A stretch of DNA of 64,000 nt from Caldithrix abyssi DSM 13497 (lineage in GTDB: Bacteria > Calditrichota > Calditrichia > Calditrichales > Calditrichaceae): positions 3,160,501-3,224,500 of the forward strand of contig NZ_CP018099.1 in NCBI RefSeq assembly GCF_001886815.1, given 5' to 3'. Below are positions 25,577 through 34,959 of this stretch, in pieces; the first letter of the stretch is position 1; each line of letters begins with the position of its first letter. The notes under the pieces were generated by a model, which did not search any database, had not been told where the DNA came from, and saw only the letters and a program-made list of their open reading frames with translations. Both the position numbers and the translations under genes were made by a program.

Positions 25577-25899
25577 TTTTAATTCCCGGTTAAATGGTTA
25601 ACTGGTTGAATGGTTGAATAGTTGAATGGTTGAATGTTGAATGGGGGCGTTTCCCAGCTCCACGTTCTGCGCTCAAATTTTGCTTCTTTTCATATTTCAA
25701 AACCATACCCCAACAACCTCAACTTAATTTATTTAAAACGTTTTTTAGTTATTGCTTTGTTTCCAATGGGCGAAATGGATGGCGCCCATTCCATCTCACC
25801 GATCCGTCGCAGACCTGCAGTACCACACCCGTATCCTTCAAAATTCGCAATTCGCAATTCGCAATTCGTAATTCGTAATTTATAATTCGTAATTGACAA
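25577..25899. other. Intergenic repeats between hemE and hemN
   Basis: About 320 bases without a gene. It carries the 8-bp and 7-bp minisatellites listed separately, with a G+C-richer stretch between them (about 25646-25840) that shows no recognised feature. Confidence 0.7.
25590..25646. repeat. 8-bp minisatellite GTTGAAT(A/G), copy 2
   Basis: About six units of GTTGAATG or GTTGAATA, one shortened to seven bases, just upstream of hemN. Confidence 0.88.
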
Positions 25900-25904
25900 T
25901 TAAT
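25842..25904. repeat. 7-bp minisatellite AATTCGN
   Basis: Nine tandem units of AATT plus three bases (mostly CGC or CGT), degrading to AATTGAC and AATTAAT at the hemE end. The last units run into the hemE stop codon. Confidence 0.85.
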
Positions 25905-26952
25905 CATCCGCTTTGCGCAATTCTGCGCTAATTCTCCGTACTTCCTGAACCAGATGCTCCACGTTTTCCAGCGGAACATCCGGATGGATGCCGTGACCCA
26001 GGTTAAAGATGTGCCCGTTTTGTTTTCCGAAGATTTTTAAAATGCGCTCAACTTCGCGCGTAATGGTTTCCTTACTTCCGTAAAGCACGGTAGGGTCCAG
26101 ATTGCCCTGCAGAGCATATTCCGGATGCAAAAGGCGAATGGCCTGTTCCATATCGGTCTGCCATTCCACGCCCAGGGCCTGCGCCAGGCTATCGCCCAGT
26201 TGAATCAAATGATCGATGCCGCCCATGCCGAACAGGATGACCGGCACGCCATTTTTTTGCAGTTTGTAAGCGATTTCCTTCATGTACCTGGCCGAAAACG
26301 GTTCGTACAGATGGAGAGGCAGCACGCTTCCCCACGTATCAAAAACCTGCACCGCCTGAACGCCCGCCTGGATTTGCATTTGTAGATATTCCACAATGGC
26401 CTCGGTCAATTTTTGCAAAAGCGCTTCTAAAATTTGCGGTTCACGGTACATCATGCCTTTAATGTGTTTAAAATGACGCGTGGGTTTACCTTCGATCATG
26501 TAAGCGGCCAGCGTAAAGGGAGAGCCGCTAAAGCCGATCAACGCTGTATTCTCATCCAATTCGTTTCGAATGACCTTTATGGCCTGGGCCACATACTGCA
26601 ATTTGTCCACGATCTCTGCCGTCGTCAATCGCTCGACCTGCTCTGCCGAACGGATGGGCGGGGTTAGCTTTGGGCCATGATCGGGCATAAATTCCAGGGT
26701 TTGCCCCATGGCTTCGGGAACGACCAGAATATCAGAGAATAGAATGGCCGCATCAAAGCCAAAACGTTTAATGGGCTGCAGCGTTACTTCGGCCGCCAGT
26801 TCCGGTGTTTTACAGACCGTTAAAAAATCGTATTTATCTCGCAGCGCCCGATACTCTGGCAAATAGCGTCCGGCCTGTCGCATAATCCACACAGGCGTGC
26901 GTTCCACCGGTTTTTTGTGTATGGCTTTTAAAAACAGATTATTTTCGCTCAT
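25900..26952 (-). CDS. hemE: Uroporphyrinogen decarboxylase
   Basis: 350-residue cytosolic enzyme converting uroporphyrinogen III to coproporphyrinogen III. Motifs: PVWIMRQAGRYLPEYR (signature, about 20-35), ILFSDILVVPEAMG, FSGSPFTLAAYMIEG, QVFDTWGSVLP and GHGIHPDVPLENV. Start is ATG at 26952 with AAGGA 7 nt upstream; an in-frame upstream codon at 26988 would add 12 residues without a site. It overlaps the end of hemD by 14 nt (ATGAGCGAAAATAA), suggesting translational coupling. Confidence 0.96.
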   Translation of the reverse strand: MSENNLFLKAIHKKPVERTPVWIMRQAGRYLPEYRALRDKYDFLTVCKTPELAAEVTLQPIKRFGFDAAILFSDILVVPEAMGQTLEFMPDHGPKLTPPIRSAEQVERLTTAEIVDKLQYVAQAIKVIRNELDENTALIGFSGSPFTLAAYMIEGKPTRHFKHIKGMMYREPQILEALLQKLTEAIVEYLQMQIQAGVQAVQVFDTWGSVLPLHLYEPFSARYMKEIAYKLQKNGVPVILFGMGGIDHLIQLGDSLAQALGVEWQTDMEQAIRLLHPEYALQGNLDPTVLYGSKETITREVERILKIFGKQNGHIFNLGHGIHPDVPLENVEHLVQEVRRISAELRKADD

Positions 26953-27730
26953 CTTCTTTTCCTTCATAATAATTAATAATTGCCTCAACCATTCCTTTAG
27001 AAGTGCTGATTTTTGGAATAATGTGTACTTTTAGTCCCTGCATGTTAATGGCTCTGGCGGTGGTTTGACCGATTGCCGCCAGGCGCGTCTCGCTTGTTTG
27101 CAGTAAATTTAAGCCCTCCAGGCATAAGATTTCTACCAAAAAATTAAACGCCGAAGGACTGAAGAAGGTGATTACGTCGATTTGTTTGTTTAGCAGTAAA
27201 GAACGAAAGGCCTTGTGATCAAAGTTCGGATTGGGCACCGTTTTATAAAATATTACCGTTTCCACCTGTGCGCCGTGCAATTTCAATCCCGTTTGCAGCT
27301 CTTCCCGGGCCAGGTTTGAGGAAGGGATTAAAATCTTTGTTCCTCGCAACTCCGAAGTGGTAAAGGCGTCAATCAGCCCCTTTGCCGAGAAATCATCCGG
27401 GATCAAATGGATCGGAATGCCTTCTTTTTCAAGGGTTTCAGCCGTTCGGGATCCGACCGCGGCAATTTTGATGGCCGGTAGTTGTATGGCGCCGTCTTGC
27501 AGTCTTTTTAAAAAAAATTTTACCGCGTTTTCGCTGGTAAAAATCAGCCAGTCAAACTGTTCAAGACGGGCAATAACGCGTTCCTGCCCGGCAATATTTT
27601 CGTCGGCGGCAACCGTGGCGATGGTAGGAAACAATACGGCCTTGCCGCCTTCTTTTTCGATCAGTTGAGTCAATGTTCTGGCCTGTTCGGGCTGCCGCGT
27701 AATGACAATGGTTTTATTCTTTAATTTCAT
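26939..27730 (-). CDS. hemD: Uroporphyrinogen-III synthase
   Basis: 263-residue enzyme that cyclises hydroxymethylbilane with ring D inversion. HemD is poorly conserved, but the pattern is there: TIVITRQPEQARTLTQLIE at the start, FDWLIFTSENAVKFFLKRL, IAAVGSRTAETLEKEGI, and DVITFFSPSAFNFLVEIL followed by AAIGQTTARA. It overlaps hemC by 17 nt and hemE by 14 nt, so position in the operon supports the call. Confidence 0.92.
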   Translation of the reverse strand: MKLKNKTIVITRQPEQARTLTQLIEKEGGKAVLFPTIATVAADENIAGQERVIARLEQFDWLIFTSENAVKFFLKRLQDGAIQLPAIKIAAVGSRTAETLEKEGIPIHLIPDDFSAKGLIDAFTTSELRGTKILIPSSNLAREELQTGLKLHGAQVETVIFYKTVPNPNFDHKAFRSLLLNKQIDVITFFSPSAFNFLVEILCLEGLNLLQTSETRLAAIGQTTARAINMQGLKVHIIPKISTSKGMVEAIINYYEGKEDERK

Positions 27731-28655
27731 TTTCGCTTCTAAACTTTTGTAATAGTTGTCTGGCGCCTTTTTTTAACAATTGTTCAGCCAGTTTTACGCC
27801 AAGCTCTTCTGCCTGTTCCATGGGACCAGAAACCTGATCTTTAATCAATATTTTCCCATCTTCACTGCCCACAAACCCCAGCAGGGTTAACTGCGCATCG
27901 CTCACCCTACCGTAGCCGCCAACCGGAAACTGGCAGCCGGTATCCAGGGTTTTCAACAGACTACGTTCTGCCACAACGCCATAATACGTTGGAATATGGT
28001 TCAACTTTTCGAGCATGGTTTTTAATGGTTTGTCGTTTGAGCGAATTTGAATGCCAATGGCGCCCTGGCCAATGGCCGGGATCATTTCGTTGCTCTTAAA
28101 AACCTGAAAATACAGACCTTCAATATCTAGGCGCTTAATGGCCGCCAGCGCCATAATAATGCCATCCAGGTTTTGTTCATGTAATTTTCTGAGGCGCGTG
28201 TCAATATTCCCCCGTAAATCCTCCATGCGCAGGTCGGGCCGCATTTGCAATAGCTGACAGCGTCGCCGGATGCTACCGGTTGCGATACGCGCGCCAGCGG
28301 GCAATTGATTCAGAGTCAGTCCGCCTTGTGTGATCAAAACATCTTCCACCGGACCGCGCGGCGGAATGGCCGCCAGCTCAAGACCCTGCGACATAGCAGA
28401 GGGCAGGTCTTTTAAACTGTGAACGGCAATATCAATCTTCTCCTGCAACAGCGCCTCTTCGATGGTTTTGGTAAAAACGCCCTGGCCGCCAATGCGCGTT
28501 AACGACGATTTTTGATCGCGATCGCCCTGGGTTTTGATGATAACTCGTTCCAGTTCCAGTTCCGGATAGCGCCGGCGCAGTTCGTTTTCTACAAAGTCGG
28601 CCTGCCATAAAGCAAGCGCGCTGCCCCTTGTTCCGATGCGTACTCTTTTTAGCAT
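27714..28655 (-). CDS. hemC: Hydroxymethylbilane synthase
   Basis: 313-residue porphobilinogen deaminase that builds the linear tetrapyrrole. Motifs: RIGTRGSALALWQADFVE, GGQGVFTKTIEEALL, IAVHSLKDLPS, ATGSIRRRCQLLQMRPDL, and the cofactor Cys in LDTGCQFPVGGYG (about 242). AAGGA lies upstream of the ATG. It is 9 nt after hemA. Confidence 0.97.
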   Translation of the reverse strand: MLKRVRIGTRGSALALWQADFVENELRRRYPELELERVIIKTQGDRDQKSSLTRIGGQGVFTKTIEEALLQEKIDIAVHSLKDLPSAMSQGLELAAIPPRGPVEDVLITQGGLTLNQLPAGARIATGSIRRRCQLLQMRPDLRMEDLRGNIDTRLRKLHEQNLDGIIMALAAIKRLDIEGLYFQVFKSNEMIPAIGQGAIGIQIRSNDKPLKTMLEKLNHIPTYYGVVAERSLLKTLDTGCQFPVGGYGRVSDAQLTLLGFVGSEDGKILIKDQVSGPMEQAEELGVKLAEQLLKKGARQLLQKFRSENEIKE

Positions 28656-28664
28656 TGTTTTCCT

Positions 28665-29942
28665 TCACGATTTCTTTTCAAATTCATAAAGTTCTTCCAG
28701 AAATTCCAGATATTGTTCGTACTTTTGCGAATCCTTTAAATTGGATTTTAACAGCTTGATGTGTTGATGCAGTATTTTATTAATGATGCTTTCGGTTAAG
28801 TATTCAACATGCTCAAAGCCCTCTTGCGGCAGACGGGAACGCAGCCTTTGTAATTCATTTTGACGCAAGTTGTTAAAATAATTTCTTAAGCGATTGATAA
28901 TCTGTGATGAGGCGTGAGTGGATAGCCAGACGACGAACTCATGCACGAAGTGAAGTATGATTTTTTCCGCTTTAGGAATTTCTTTCTTTCGTTTGCTCAA
29001 ATTGCTTTGTACCACTTCGTTCAAATCGTCCAGGTTGTACAGATAAATAAAATCCAGCTCATCCAGCTCCGGATCAATATCCCGCGGGATGGCCAGATCG
29101 ATTAAAAATAAAGGACGGCTGGCGCGTTTTTTCAGAACGGGTTCGATCATTTCTCGTGTTAAAACGTAATCGGCGCTGGAGGTGGCAGAAATCACAATAT
29201 CCACATCCTCGATGATTTCCGTTAGTTCGCTTAAATTGTAGGCTTCGCCGGCAAAACGTCTGGCCAGTTCCACTGCCTTTTCATAAGTGCGGTTGACAAT
29301 TAGTATTTTGCCCACGCCTTTTTCCACAAAGTGCTGGGAGGCCAGTTCGGCTGTTTCGCCGGCGCCGATCAGCAAAGCAACTTTATCATCTAAATTGGTA
29401 AAAATTTTACGCGCCAGTTCCACGCCGGCATAACTGACAGATACGGCGCCATCGGAAAGAAAGGTCTCGGTGCGCACTTTTTTCTCAGCTTGCAGGCCAT
29501 AGTTAAACAACTTGTTGAGTAAAGCATCGGTCTTTTGCGCTTCGTAGGCAAAATGGTAGGCATCTTTTACCTGGCCGGTAATTTGCGGCTCGCCTAAAAT
29601 CTGCGAATCCATCCCGGCAAAGACACTGAAAAAATGAAAAACGGCTTCTTTGCCTTTCAGAACATAAATGACTTCATCGTTCGTAAAATAATCGCATTTT
29701 TTAAAGTCATTTAAAAAACGCCGCAAATCTTTAATCTGATCGTCCGAAAGATCTCCGCTCAGATAAAGCTCCGTGCGGTTGCAGGTGGAGAGCACCAGCG
29801 CGCCGCGCAAATCGAATTTGAGCGTTAGCTCGTTTAATAGCTTTTGCTGTTCTTCTCTGGAAAAAGCCAATTCTTCCCGAATTTCAACTTTTGCCGTTTT
29901 ATGGGAGATCCCAATTAAACTTAATGGAATATGTGTATTCAT
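28665..29942 (-). CDS. hemA: Glutamyl-tRNA reductase
   Basis: 425-residue NADPH enzyme making glutamate-1-semialdehyde from charged tRNA-Glu, the first step of the C5 route. Active-site Cys sits in LSTCNRTELY (about 56); GMDSQILGEPQITGQ, ALLIGAGETAELASQHF and LFLIDLAIPRDIDPEL follow, with a C-terminal helical dimerisation domain. ATG at 29942 gives a normal N-terminus (MNTHIPLSLIGISHKTA); a GTG at 29954 is possible but has no better ribosome site. It follows hemX by a few bases. Confidence 0.96.
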   Translation of the reverse strand: MNTHIPLSLIGISHKTAKVEIREELAFSREEQQKLLNELTLKFDLRGALVLSTCNRTELYLSGDLSDDQIKDLRRFLNDFKKCDYFTNDEVIYVLKGKEAVFHFFSVFAGMDSQILGEPQITGQVKDAYHFAYEAQKTDALLNKLFNYGLQAEKKVRTETFLSDGAVSVSYAGVELARKIFTNLDDKVALLIGAGETAELASQHFVEKGVGKILIVNRTYEKAVELARRFAGEAYNLSELTEIIEDVDIVISATSSADYVLTREMIEPVLKKRASRPLFLIDLAIPRDIDPELDELDFIYLYNLDDLNEVVQSNLSKRKKEIPKAEKIILHFVHEFVVWLSTHASSQIINRLRNYFNNLRQNELQRLRSRLPQEGFEHVEYLTESIINKILHQHIKLLKSNLKDSQKYEQYLEFLEELYEFEKKS

Positions 29943-29956
29943 CCCTGCTTTCACTG

Positions 29957-30781
29957 TTAATAGAATTCATGAAACGATTTTCCAACGACAAGCGCGATCA
30001 CCATTCCCGTTAAAAGAATTATAAAACCGAAAATTGAAAGATAGGCCATAATGCGCGCCGACCATTTTTTAAAATGCGACGCCACGTAAACGATTAGATA
30101 GGACAGCCAGATCAAATCCGTAATAATGACCTTTGGATCAGGATAAAAAAATTGACCAAATGCCCGTCGGGTTTGCACGTGTCCCAGAAAAATTCCGATG
30201 CCCATCAGTATTATTCCTATTAAAACGGCTCTTTTACTCATACTTTCAAGATAACTCACCGCCGGAAGCTGATCGAATATTTTTGTAAATCGTTTTTCTT
30301 TGATATTTCGGTACTGAATTAGATAGAGCAAAGCGTAAATGGCGCTAATCGCTAATGCCGTGTAGCCAATGATGTTTAAGGAAGCATGAATCGTAAATGT
30401 AGGATCGCTGAGTAAAGGATTGGACTCAGCCTGCCAGTCGTGCTGAAAAGCGGAAATCAGAACCGGAAAAAAGGCAAACAACAGAATAAAAAAGCCGGAA
30501 GCCCGGTTCTCAAAAGTCTTTTCGATAATGTAATAAACCAGCAGAATGGAAAACCCCAGAAATGAAAGCGCGTCGAAGGTCGAAGAGAGCGGCATGGCTT
30601 TTAAAAAAAGCTGACGCACCACAATTTCTGCACCATGAACGATAATTAAAAGGAGCAAAATGATTTTGGTTCGGTTTTCGTACTTTCTTCCATTGCCAAA
30701 ATAGATGCGATAATAGATGCTCAGAACAATTAAATAGAAAACGGGAAGCAAATAACTGAGTACCAGACTAAATGTTTGCAT
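29957..30781 (-). CDS. hemX: HemX/CcsA-like cytochrome c assembly membrane protein
   Basis: 274 residues with about eight hydrophobic helices, matching the cytochrome c assembly (CcsA/HemX) family. The family is recognised from HASLNIIGYTALAISAIYALLYL and the length. A conserved His (in TIHASLNIIGY) lies in the expected heme-related region. Start is ATG at 30781, 7 nt after AAGGA; a codon at 30802 would add seven residues without a site. It sits immediately upstream of hemA, as hemX does in many bacteria, where it affects HemA level or heme handling; which role applies here is not known. Confidence 0.82.
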   Translation of the reverse strand: MQTFSLVLSYLLPVFYLIVLSIYYRIYFGNGRKYENRTKIILLLLIIVHGAEIVVRQLFLKAMPLSSTFDALSFLGFSILLVYYIIEKTFENRASGFFILLFAFFPVLISAFQHDWQAESNPLLSDPTFTIHASLNIIGYTALAISAIYALLYLIQYRNIKEKRFTKIFDQLPAVSYLESMSKRAVLIGIILMGIGIFLGHVQTRRAFGQFFYPDPKVIITDLIWLSYLIVYVASHFKKWSARIMAYLSIFGFIILLTGMVIALVVGKSFHEFY

Positions 30782-30902
30782 AATGCTTTCCTTAATTATC
30801 ATTGAATTAAAGAGATTAAATTAAAAAGAAATTGGCTTAAAACAAAATCCGATTGTCGAACGGCTGGCAGCGTTGGCCAAAGATCAGCTTGTGCTTACCC
30901 GT

Positions 30903-31637
30903 TTAATTCTCTTTTTTAAAAACGCCGATCAAAGCTCCCGATTCATCCGGCTGAAAGGGGGCCTTCTTAAAATCTCCGTAAAAACCGACCTTTTTAAAAT
31001 TGTTCTTTTCATGCAAAGCCCGTAGATCATGGGAATTATGAGCGAACAAACGGTGGGCGTCTTCAAAAATAATTTTCCCGTCTTTTTCTAATCTGGTTTG
31101 AAAAATGGCGCCCGCCGGCGTAAGATTGTTGTAGGCGCGAATAAACCGCACCCCCTGTTCCCTGTTTTCAATAACAGGAAAGACAAACGTTGTTTGCCGT
31201 AAAATATTCTGCCAGTTTACCACCTGAAAAATCCAGTGCCCCTGCGGCTTAAGCAAATTAAAAATAGCGCCAATGGCCTGACCAAGTTCGTCCGGCGCGA
31301 GATACGATAATACGTTTCCCGTACAAAAAATGAGATCAAATCGTTCATTTCGATCCCGGGGTAAACGAGCGGGCAATTCATCCAGGTTTTTTAAATCCAA
31401 CGCCAGCCAGGTTCCCTGCGGACATCTCTGTTTGGCCATTTGCAGCATGGTTTCATTGAGATCGATCCCCACCACTTCATGTCCTTCCTGCGCAAAGCGG
31501 GCAAGATATCCCCCCGTGCCACATCCCAGATCAAGAATTCGATTTCGATCATTTTTTAGCCAACTCTTCAAAAAGCGGTAGGTCGCATCGCGAAAGGGAA
31601 AAATCAAATCGTAATATCTGGCAAATTGTTCGTACAT
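30903..31637 (-). CDS. SAM-dependent methyltransferase, class I
   Basis: 244 residues. Motif I is ILDLGCGTGGYLARFAQEGH (about 36-55), with an acidic end of strand two in VVGIDLNETMLQMAKQRC, motif post-I, and DLIFCTGNVLSYL. The fold is clear but the substrate is not; small-molecule methylation is as likely as anything. AGGA lies upstream of the ATG. It stands alone after the heme cluster. Confidence 0.85.
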   Translation of the reverse strand: MYEQFARYYDLIFPFRDATYRFLKSWLKNDRNRILDLGCGTGGYLARFAQEGHEVVGIDLNETMLQMAKQRCPQGTWLALDLKNLDELPARLPRDRNERFDLIFCTGNVLSYLAPDELGQAIGAIFNLLKPQGHWIFQVVNWQNILRQTTFVFPVIENREQGVRFIRAYNNLTPAGAIFQTRLEKDGKIIFEDAHRLFAHNSHDLRALHEKNNFKKVGFYGDFKKAPFQPDESGALIGVFKKEN

Positions 31638-31809
31638 ACTCTTTCCTCACTTTAAACTATTTTAAGAATGGCATTTTGGTCTCTCTCCCTTTTGCGACAG
31701 CCGCGGCTTAAATATCAAGAACTTTGAAAACTGATGAAATTTATTTATGGAAATCCTTTGTTTCAACACAAACGGTGGCGGGGATTCGAAGTGACAGCCA
31801 AGCATCTAT

Positions 31810-31843
31810 TTAACTATTCAACCAATTAACCATTCAACCAACT
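31810..31843. repeat. 8-bp minisatellite, inverted copy 3
   Basis: Plus-strand ATTCAACCA-type units, that is the reverse complement of GTTGAAT(A/G), four to five units with some degeneration. Confidence 0.8.
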
Positions 31844-31866
31844 GGTAGCCCTCCCCCCCCTGCACC

Positions 31867-31897
31867 CCCTCTCCCAGAATAAAAGTCTGGGAGAGGG
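31867..31897. repeat. Perfect 12-bp hairpin CCCTCTCCCAGA
   Basis: CCCTCTCCCAGA and TCTGGGAGAGGG pair perfectly around a 7-nt loop. No T run follows on either strand, so a dispersed palindromic repeat is likelier than a terminator. Confidence 0.7.
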
Positions 31898-32018
31898 AGA
31901 CAGCTGTCGCTAACACGGCAGACTGTCTTGAATTAAGGCTGAAGGGCTTGAATGCTGTCGTTCAGCCAATCAACCAACAGACTCTTCAACTCTTATACTC
32001 TTACACTTTCCCCCTCGC

Positions 32019-32198
32019 TCAGCTATTCATCATCTTCTTGCGCCATTTGAGCCTGGCGCGGTGGCGTTTCTGGCTTGGACTGATGTAATGGGACTTTTTG
32101 TGACAGATTTCTATGATTTGCGCTTTGCGAACTTTCCGGTTAAAGGCTTTTAAGGCAGATTCAAAATTCCCGTAATTTGGCACATGCACGGTTATCAT
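32019..32198 (-). CDS. rpsU: 30S ribosomal protein bS21
   Basis: 59-residue basic protein of the small subunit near the anti-Shine-Dalgarno end of 16S rRNA. The bS21 pattern is visible: ITVHVPNYGNFESALKAFNRK, then ICHKKSHYISPSQKRHRARL and a Lys/Arg tail. Start is ATG at 32198, 5 nt after GGGGG; an in-frame codon 14 residues upstream lacks a site and would add a non-homologous extension. Confidence 0.9.
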   Translation of the reverse strand: MITVHVPNYGNFESALKAFNRKVRKAQIIEICHKKSHYISPSQKRHRARLKWRKKMMNS

Positions 32199-32283
32199 GA
32201 CTACCCCCAATTTGATTAAACCATTACATTTAAAACGCATCAGAGATAGTCAGGTTTCAAAAAGAAACGGTAAAAATTATCCT

Positions 32284-33213
32284 CTATTCCAGCAATTGTC
32301 CTGCCTGTAAGCGATAACCGTTCAAAAAATCTTCCACGGTCATCCGTTTTTTGCCCTGTACCTGCACCTCGAAGATATCAACCGCTCCTGAAGCGCATTT
32401 CACCGTAAAGCCGTTTTTAAACACTTTAACCACAGTACCCGGCGGCACATCGTCTGATAAACGGGCTACCGGGCGGGAGCGAAAGATTTTCAATAGCTTC
32501 CCCTGCCAATAGCAGTAAGCGGCCGGATAAGGGCTCAGGCCTCTGATCCAGTTGTGCACCTTTTGCGCCGTTTGGTTAAAATTTAGATGGCATATTTTTC
32601 TCGTAATCTTGGGCGCTCTGGTTGCCTGCCCTTCATCCTGCTTTACTGGAACGATATCATTGGCTTCAAGTCTGTTCAGAGTTTCCACCAGTACATCGGC
32701 GCCAATTTCAGCCAGCAAATCGTGCAATTCGCCGGCCGTCATATCCGGAGCAATGGGCACCGATTTTTGCAAAAGCATGTTGCCTTCGTCAACGCGTTCA
32801 TTGATTAAAATGGTGGTAACGCCTGTTTCCGTTTCGCCGTTTATGATCGCCCAGTTGATGGGAGCGGCTCCGCGGTAACGGGGCAAAAGCGAGGCGTGTA
32901 AATTTACCGTGCCTTTTGGCGGAATGTTGAAGACTTCTGGCGGAAGAATTTTAAAGGCAACCACCACAAAAGCATCGGCATTGAACTGCTTGAGCTGTTC
33001 GACAAATTGCGGATCGCGCAATTTTACCGGCTGCAGCACTGGTAGGCCCAGATCAACGGCCAGTTGTTTAACCGGCGAAGGTTTTAATTTTTGTCCTCTT
33101 CCCTGAGGCTTATCCGGCACCGTGACAACAGCCACAACCTCATGTGGAGAATGAATTAATTTTTTAAGGGACGTCCTGGCAAAATCAGGCGTCCCCATAA
33201 AAACAAGTTTCAT
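32284..33213 (-). CDS. fmt: Methionyl-tRNA formyltransferase
   Basis: 309-residue enzyme formylating initiator Met-tRNA. Motifs: KLVFMGTPDFARTSLKKL, FKILPPEVFNIPPKGTVNLHASLLP (in part: the NLHASLLPRYRGAAPINWAI signature, about 107-126), and GETETGVTTI. The C-terminal tRNA-binding domain is present. Its start shares one base with the yajC stop (TAATG), so translation is coupled. Confidence 0.96.
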   Translation of the reverse strand: MKLVFMGTPDFARTSLKKLIHSPHEVVAVVTVPDKPQGRGQKLKPSPVKQLAVDLGLPVLQPVKLRDPQFVEQLKQFNADAFVVVAFKILPPEVFNIPPKGTVNLHASLLPRYRGAAPINWAIINGETETGVTTILINERVDEGNMLLQKSVPIAPDMTAGELHDLLAEIGADVLVETLNRLEANDIVPVKQDEGQATRAPKITRKICHLNFNQTAQKVHNWIRGLSPYPAAYCYWQGKLLKIFRSRPVARLSDDVPPGTVVKVFKNGFTVKCASGAVDIFEVQVQGKKRMTVEDFLNGYRLQAGQLLE

Positions 33214-33548
33214 TAGTTTTTGCTACCGGACTTTTTTACCACGTTGATTGCGGAACGTTCGATATTAAGTTTAACATTGTCGTCAACTTTAATAATAACC
33301 GTTTTGTTATCGTCGGTAAAGCCAACCACTTTGCCGTGAATGCCGCCCATGGTGATGACCTGATCGCCTTTTTGCAAGGCTTCCAGCATCTTTTGCTTTT
33401 CTTTCTGGCGCTTGGCCTGAGGACGTATCATTAAAAAATACATGATCACAATGATCAGAATAAAAGGTAAAAAGGCAACCAGCGGATTGCCACCGCCACC
33501 TGCGCCTCCCTGATTGGCCGGGGCCATTAACATGATAAACTGTAACAT
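33213..33548 (-). CDS. yajC: Preprotein translocase subunit YajC
   Basis: 111-residue inner-membrane accessory of SecDF. One transmembrane segment (about 22-43, LVAFLPFILIIVIMYFLMIRPQ) ends in the conserved MIRPQAKRQKEKQKML; EALQKGDQVITMGGIHGKVV forms the cytosolic barrel. AGGAGAACTT precedes the ATG. It lies between tgt and fmt. Confidence 0.93.
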   Translation of the reverse strand: MLQFIMLMAPANQGGAGGGGNPLVAFLPFILIIVIMYFLMIRPQAKRQKEKQKMLEALQKGDQVITMGGIHGKVVGFTDDNKTVIIKVDDNVKLNIERSAINVVKKSGSKN

Positions 33549-33564
33549 AAGTTCTCCTCAATTT

Positions 33565-34698
<1,134 letters not shown>

Positions 34699-34959
34699 TC
34701 AATCCGTTCAATTTGATTTTTCAAAACGTTTAAGTTAATAGTTTTTAAGGAATCGGGGCAAATATTTCTTTTGGGCGCTTCTGTTTTGCCCACTCAAAGG
34801 ATTTAGTTAGCCAGCCGTTTTTTACAGTCAATTCTGCAAACAAATATGGGACGCCCACCGCGGGCGCCCATCGCTGTCGGAATAACCATTGGCAAGATTT
34901 ATCAAATGGTTCCTTATTTCACTTCTGGCTCAACAGCCGACGGAGGAAAGGCGTTCCTG

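Larger units (their letters stand above)
31638..32018. other. Intergenic stretch with repeats
   Basis: About 380 bases without a gene; it contains the GTTGAAT repeat copy and the CCCTCTCCC hairpin listed separately and otherwise nothing recognised. Confidence 0.65.

Noticed and set aside
31867-31897. CCCTCTCCCAGA hairpin as a terminator for the methyltransferase or rpsU genes
   Set aside because: No T run on either strand and far from both stops; it resembles a dispersed repeat.
34847-34870. Hairpin TGGGACGCCC...GGGCGCCCA as terminator of the ROK repressor gene
   Set aside because: The stem is imperfect and no T run follows on the minus strand.
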